The notes under the pieces: model-generated
What the model was told of the DNA's origin: nothing
The model's input: only the letters and a program-made list of their open reading frames with translations
The model's database searches: none
In this document: one piece after another, positions 58,890 to 64,000 of the stretch
How the letters are laid out: every line of letters begins with the position of its first letter
Position numbering within the stretch: the stretch's first letter is position 1
NCBI GenBank assembly: GCA_963580455.1
Contig: OY756969.1
Span: 22,168,760-22,232,759 of the forward strand
Length of the DNA: 64,000 bases
DNA from: Euonymus europaeus
Taxonomy: Eukaryota; Streptophyta; Magnoliopsida; Celastrales; Celastraceae
Reading direction: 5' to 3'
Made by a program: the position numbers and the translations under genes

Positions 58890-60070
58890 CCTCTGATCGA
58901 TATTTTTTATCACAAATAAAATTGCAATTCAAATACCGACGGGTTTTATCCAATAGCAAGAGTACGTGTCGCAAAACAGTAAAAGTGAATGGGATCGAAT
59001 CCACGGAGACTGTACCAACTATCAATTAATTACAAAACAATAGCGCAAACTACCTAATGACTAAATTACGATTGAATTAAATATCAATGGACAAAACCTA
59101 GCTTGGGATTGACGCGTTCAACTACCTCCACCTGTGCACACAGATTAATAGCAATTAAACAATTTAAAAGTTTAACGATGTCAATTGAAAGGCCTTGGTC
59201 CAGCTGCAGTCAATTAGATTTCCCTAAACAACGATCCTGACTTTGGTCCAGTTGCAAGATCTTCTCTTATTAGAGGAGTCTTGGTTTGGTCTCTCCTAAG
59301 AACATCCTAAAATAAGCATACGTACTAGGAAATCGACAATCGCACAATCTAGGGTAATGGTCTATCACCCAATCAACTATGTTCAATGTTCCCAAAACCT
59401 GGATCTTACGCAAGTTCTTGTTACTTCGTCAAACACCGGGTCATGGTCAGCCGAATATGTTTAACTAACAATTCCTAAAATTATGATGTTGATCAGGCAT
59501 GCATAACAAATAGGGAATTAACAATTAATCCAGAGAACAAAGAATTAAACTTGGTCTAATCATCAATTGAATCCATGCACAAGGTTTATGGTAGAAGAAC
59601 TTACCAAATCTCAGCTAGAAAAGAATTTAGCTACTCATAATAATAATAAAATCTAACATAATACTCAATAATCAATGTTCAAATCTCAAGAAGATGGAAG
59701 GGAATCACGTCCAGCCTTGCTGTTGATCTCTCACAGTCCTAGCCGCACTTGATTTCCTTGCTTCTGTGTGTTCTGCCGTCTCTCAAATCTCTGGTGTCCC
59801 CTTTTGCGTTTCCTAGGGTTTTGTCTTAAATATTAAACTCTTGATCCAATAACTGCTTGCCACGTCAGCTCCTAATTACGTGAAAAGGTAAAATTGCGTC
59901 CTGCGGCCGCGTCCAGGCTGCAAATGTCGGGTTCAGCTCAATTTCAGTTATCACGTCCATCTCCAGTACCTGTTCACATAAACACCCAAAAGAGGTAGAA
60001 ACTATACCAAAATCATGGGGAAAATGTGTTCTTTAACAATAAAATATTAGGTGTATTTGACACCTAACAC
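58890..60070. repeat. Diverged non-coding dispersed repeat, copy B
   Basis: It shares ordered landmarks with 900-1800: 'gatcgaatccacggagact' near 58993, 'agatttccctaaacaa' near 59217 and late CT-rich text. No long open frame. It is probably a part of an old retroelement, class unknown. Confidence 0.35.
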
Positions 60071-61960
60071 CCTCCTCTACCCCCACAGTCTTCCTTAATC
60101 TTTCATTTTCCTTTGTGTTTTTTGTTTTCTTTTGCAGGGGTTTCGAGGTTTTGTGGACTTGTAGATCTAGTTTCCCTAGAGCTGATATAACATATTTGGT
60201 TCATAAATATGCTTATTTCTTCACAGATCTAACTGATATGGATTCTCATACTTTTATCGATTCTCTACTCGGCTACTAGTTTCTTGATCTGGAATTCTCT
60301 CCCGCCAAATGCATGTCATGTGCGGTGTTTCCTTTGCCCCAGCTTACCTGGTGGTCACCTCTGTTTCTCTTAGTGTCCCACTTTATTAGGTGTACACTAT
60401 TTTCTGGGTTGCTTGTATCGTATTTTCAGCATATCCCTCTTTGTAGGTCATTATGTCAGTTATTTTCTAGGCTATTTTTAAGTGTCTATGTTATATGTTG
60501 TGCCCTCTGTAACGGGTTGAATACCCTAATTGAGTGCCCTCCGGTTTGTACTTGGTGATTTGCTTTTCAATGAAATCTTGTTACTTTCTCAAAATGAAGA
60601 AATTCCAAGCTGAAATCATTACAACATATTTTATTTCGTAAATAAACATACAAACAATGAATTAAGATAATACTAAATCACTAACTCTAGTCAATTAGTT
60701 AGGAAAAAAATTGAAAAAATTAGTGAGAGGGTCACTAGCCCAAATTTATGATTAATTGATTAGGAAAGTAAGCAAACTCAATTGTCAATTCATCATTAGC
60801 CTAAGTGTTAAAATTTGTACGTCATATCGGATACCGATATGGTTTAAAAATAACCACCCGATCAAAAGAATGATTTTAAGGATAAAAACATTCGAATCTT
60901 ATACCAAAAGCATACAATACTTCTTCAAATTATTTGAGTTAAATTTATGGGTTACTCCAAGAATTCTTGATCCAATAACACAGCTAACTAAGATTCTCTT
61001 TATCTTGTTGATGCTATGCTTCCACTTTGACTCGTGGAACCCTTTGAGTATAGAAGAGCTTGGTAAGTATCAAATCGATTTTGGTATCCAAATCATGACT
61101 TTTTGTGTATAAGTTTCTTTTCCTTGGAATTGGATGGTCCAAATTTGATGGTGTGTGTAAGGGATGAGTGGGGGCATCTTTCACCCATTTTAACTTGTGT
61201 GTAAAAATAGCTAGCCATATCCCTAAAGTTATTCATATTCTTATTAATTAGCTAGAATTTGAGATTAGATATAATATATGTGAGTGCTTGAAATAGGTGG
61301 GTAGGTGCACAATCCGAGGTCAAGACATAGGGGGAAATGAGAACATTCAAAATAAAGTATAGACGCATAGAGCGATTTCATCTTAATACATTAATTGAGG
61401 CATAAATTAAATTGACTGCTGTAGTGTGTGTGTGTGTCTATATATAAAAGAGTAATAAAAGGCCTTTTTCTTTAATATATATTCAAATTTGGGATTCTTT
61501 TTTATCTTATGTAATCAAATATCCTTGAAATGTTGTCCATACTTGAGATTTTCCAATTGACAACAAGAAAATTTTATCTGCTAATTATGCCTTTGATCAT
61601 CCAATTAATTAATATAGGTTCACCACTAATTTAGTGAAAGAAGATTCATTTGCTGTCTTCGGCATGATGATGACTAAACAACATGAAGATTCTGACTAAG
61701 CTGGTCTCTAGGACAAGAACAAAACAATAATTCACCATTGAAAACACAAATATAATCACTTTGATTCTGCATTTCTCATCTTGTTTTACTTGATCTCTCT
61801 CTCTCTCTCTAGTGGTTTACAGATACAACTCATTACACCCACTTTGATATCATCACCATTTTTGTTCTTAAGTTGGGTAAATATACAAGTTTGGCAACGC
61901 CTCGTCATAGTAATTGCAGATGAGAAAACTGTCTTTGATCGGACAAGTTTCTTTTTTTTT
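60071..61960. other. Unassigned spacer, possible LINE 3' end
   Basis: 60130-60600 ends 'ctttgtacttggtgatttgc' style text followed by 'ttttcaatgaaatcttgtta', which resembles the 3' UTR of plant LINEs, but no coding block supports this. The rest is AT-rich, with a 118-codon chance-like frame at 60756-61112. Confidence 0.3.
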
Positions 61961-61964
61961 CTCC

Positions 61965-61972
61965 TATATAAA
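61965..61972 (+). promoter_or_regulatory. TATA box of the 62007 gene
   Basis: TATATAAA, 42 bp before the ATG at 62007. It predicts a transcription start near 61995-62003, and so a very short leader, and argues against the upstream in-frame ATG at 61914. Confidence 0.55.
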
Positions 61973-62006
61973 CCCCGTCAAACACATCAAGCTAAAAGAT
62001 GATCAA

Positions 62007-62558
62007 ATGGGTGCAATGTTAAGTAAGTATTTCAATTTCAATTCAAAGAAGTCCAGAAATGATCAAACCCATTCAAGCACTGATCATCAAGCTAAAGCGT
62101 TTTCAATCATTGAATTGGTGAAGCCAGAGTGCTTGAAGACAAAGAAGAAGATCATCAAGAAGAAGAAGAAGAATAATAACCCCCAAGAGAGATCAGAAGT
62201 TATAGTTAGTAGGAAACTGACTCTTGAGGATATGCTGTTAGCTTCTCCTGGTTCAAAGTTCAAGCCAAATCACAACTATGCATCAGGTGAACTCCATGTC
62301 TTAAAACATTTCTCCAAAAGGGTACACCCTTCTTCTTCTGCTGCTGGATCCTCTAAAGCAATTAGAAAGGTCAAAATTGGAGAGGAAAGATTAGCTCATA
62401 AACAAGACGTGGTTACTAGTAATACTACTACTTGTACTTCAATGGATGTTCAAAGTGAGAAGGGGAAGAAAAGAGTGAGCTTCAAGTTACCAGAAGAGGC
62501 TGATATCTTCATATATTACTACTCATCCGAGGAGAAATTTGACAACCGGAGTCTTTGA
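62007..62558 (+). CDS. Small unnamed plant protein, N-myristoylation-type start
   Basis: Single exon, 183 aa. I do not recognise a named family. The start at 62007 gives MGAMLSK, fitting the N-myristoylation consensus MGxxxS(K). Next come a Lys-rich stretch (KKKIIKKKKKNNN), a conserved-looking 'KLTLEDMLLASPG', 'GELHVLKHFSKRVHP', and near the C-terminus 'KKRVSFKLPEEADIFIYYYS'. The protein is basic overall, with no membrane segment. The myristoyl and polybasic features would suit attachment to the plasma membrane; this is inference. A TATA box lies 35 bp before the ATG. Met4 (62016) is an alternative start and would remove the myristoylation site. Confidence 0.75.
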   Translation: MGAMLSKYFNFNSKKSRNDQTHSSTDHQAKAFSIIELVKPECLKTKKKIIKKKKKNNNPQERSEVIVSRKLTLEDMLLASPGSKFKPNHNYASGELHVLKHFSKRVHPSSSAAGSSKAIRKVKIGEERLAHKQDVVTSNTTTCTSMDVQSEKGKKRVSFKLPEEADIFIYYYSSEEKFDNRSL

Positions 62559-64000
62559 TCAAAGATTACAGTAGTTCTCTTATTTAATGTCTGTTATTAA
62601 GTAATATACACAAAAATTTACACACACACACACACACTGAGAGAGAGTATTATGCATGTTAAAAGAGTATTTTGTGAGTTGGTTCATCATTAAATTTTGG
62701 TCGCTCAAAGAATAGAAAGGCCAACAAAATGGTTGAATACATGATATTTTTTTTCATGTCTAAAAATGTAGTTTAGATGACAAATAAAAAAGGAAGCATT
62801 GAAAAAGAAAAGAAATTAATATACAGCTGAGCTAGCAAAAACATTCAAAAGGGTATTACAATCTACATGACCAGAGAAAATCATAAAAATGACTTTAATA
62901 TTATTATTATAAGTCCAGAAATAGTGGAACTCCTTACTCATATTTTAATGAGTAATACCCTTTAAAAGCAACCTTAAAGTTGCATTTATTTAAAAGAGAT
63001 AAGTAGGAGATAAACCCTATATCTATGTTTTTGGGTCATTTAAGTCTTTCAACTTTTTGGGGAGTCAAATAAATCCTCACTTTTCATTTTCATTTTGGAT
63101 CACGTTTGCCCTTATATAAAAATTCTGTCAAAAATTACTGAGCTAGCTACCGTTATCTAATGATGTGTCATTTTTTATAAAATTTCTTTTGACACTTGAC
63201 ATATGGCACTTGTCATTAATATTAAGCAAAATCAAAAATCAAAAGTCTCAAACTCATCTTCCTCTCCTCTCCCTTCTCAGTAAATTTAGCCACAGCGTCG
63301 AGTCTTCATCCTCTGTGTTAGAGTGGAAGTTTTCGATTGAAGATCTAAAATGGGATTTCTTTCGAAGAAGATGAAGTGCATGGCCAGTTCAGTCCAATAT
63401 TGGGCCAGTTCTGGTTTTGGATTCCTTTGGGCTGCCTGTAGTTATCTCCTTTTTATTTTCCCCTTTCTAGCCCGTAATTCATAATTGGGCTTATTGCACT
63501 TCCTAGTTCCTACTTGTCTTGTCTATGTAGTTTGAATTCTTATTCATTGCAATGTCTAATTGCAGGTGACCGTTGTAAGTGACAACGGTAACTTTGTCTT
63601 CTGGGTATTTATTCCCTTCCTAATCTCCTGTATTGGTTAAGCAAGCTTGACTTGTTTTCTCCTCTTCATCTATCTATTCTGAATCTTTATTCTACTTAGC
63701 CTTTTCACTGCCTTGTACATATATATTCTCTCTTCAAAGCTTTTGAATCTCTTTATTAGAAAATCAGTCTCTGGATCATTGAATCTTTTTACTCCGTTCG
63801 ATCTACAACGCGATTCTCATGAGGAGAGGATAAGATATGGATTTCCCATAAGCTCCTATCAGATAACAACTAGCTCATCAATTTTTGACGAAAATTTTAC
63901 AAAATGATTAACGTGACACAAAATGAAAAATGCGAGCTTGTTTGAATTTGGTCTGAAAACAAATTGGGAAGTAAATGATCCAAGACATAATACAGAAGCT
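62559..64000. other. 3' flank and intergenic DNA
   Basis: A (CA)n run near 62619-62637 runs into a short (GA)n. Text near 63000-63230 is of the repeat-like kind seen at 25300-25500. No gene is supported to the end of the window. Confidence 0.4.

Noticed and set aside
60756..61112. 118-codon plus-strand frame
   Set aside because: Isoleucine- and lysine-rich AT-driven frame without conserved pattern or splice context.
61914..62006. In-frame upstream ATG extending the small 183-aa protein to 214 aa
   Set aside because: A TATA box lies between this ATG and 62007, and the extra residues look like promoter translation.
1..64000. CRISPR arrays, tRNA or rRNA genes
   Set aside because: No regularly spaced short repeats and no cloverleaf or rRNA sequence was recognised by eye; small RNA genes could still be missed without a covariance search.

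Overview
The window is nuclear DNA of a flowering plant, most likely a eudicot. The evidence is AT-rich intergenic DNA, genes with many short GT-AG introns, plant-type protein families, plant Ty1/copia and LINE retroelements, MULE remnants and many MITE-like inverted-repeat elements. No species call is possible from the sequence alone.

Protein-coding genes that look intact, left to right: a DUF3537 membrane protein (3736-5873, +); a type-1 non-specific lipid transfer protein (7119-6509, -); an EH-domain dynamin-like ATPase of the EHD1/EHD2 family (14969-19473, +, 16 exons, 546 aa); plastid glycinamide ribonucleotide formyltransferase PUR3 (27119-29604, +, 5 exons, 292 aa); a DUF506/PDDEXK_6 protein (32824-31856, -); an alkaline (phyto)ceramidase (50859-52089, +, 255 aa); a CDP-diacylglycerol synthase of the CDS1/CDS2 type (56955-52916, -, 11 coding exons, 423 aa); and a small unnamed protein with an N-myristoylation-type start (62007-62558, +). 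Exon joins were worked out by hand from splice sites, phase and family conservation.

Between the genes lies a dense transposon landscape. Two copia retrotransposons are full length with uninterrupted gag-pol frames and identical or almost identical LTRs: Copia-1 (9746-14597, +), with unusual TATTA...TAATA LTR ends, and Copia-2 (40319-45692, -). Older material includes a 5'-truncated LINE (24975-22311, -), a second decayed LINE (47545-49050, +), a LINE-type RNase H fragment split by Copia-1, a decayed MULE with FAR1-type, transposase, SWIM and OTU-like parts (39263-36325, -), a probable solo LTR (34157-35110), and several inverted-repeat elements (2412-3390 with a nested foldback MITE, 35871-36206, 8888-9003, 25299-26933 with a nested hAT-like element, 31180-31605, 45957-46960).

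Context: the EHD gene is followed on the same strand by the decayed 3' end of an SDR gene resembling peroxisomal IBR1/SDRA. The convergent ceramidase-CDS pair and the EHD-IBR1 pair both match neighbouring loci in Arabidopsis as I recall them (At4g22330-At4g22340 and At4g05520-At4g05530), so the low-copy genes appear to keep ancestral order while the spacers have been rebuilt by transposons. I saw no operon-like, CRISPR or bacterial feature and no clear new multi-gene system. The most unusual items are the non-canonical young copia element just upstream of EHD, the in-frame GC-AG intron of EHD, the decaying IBR1-like neighbour, the TGACG-rich leader of Copia-2 and the MULE with an OTU-like tail.
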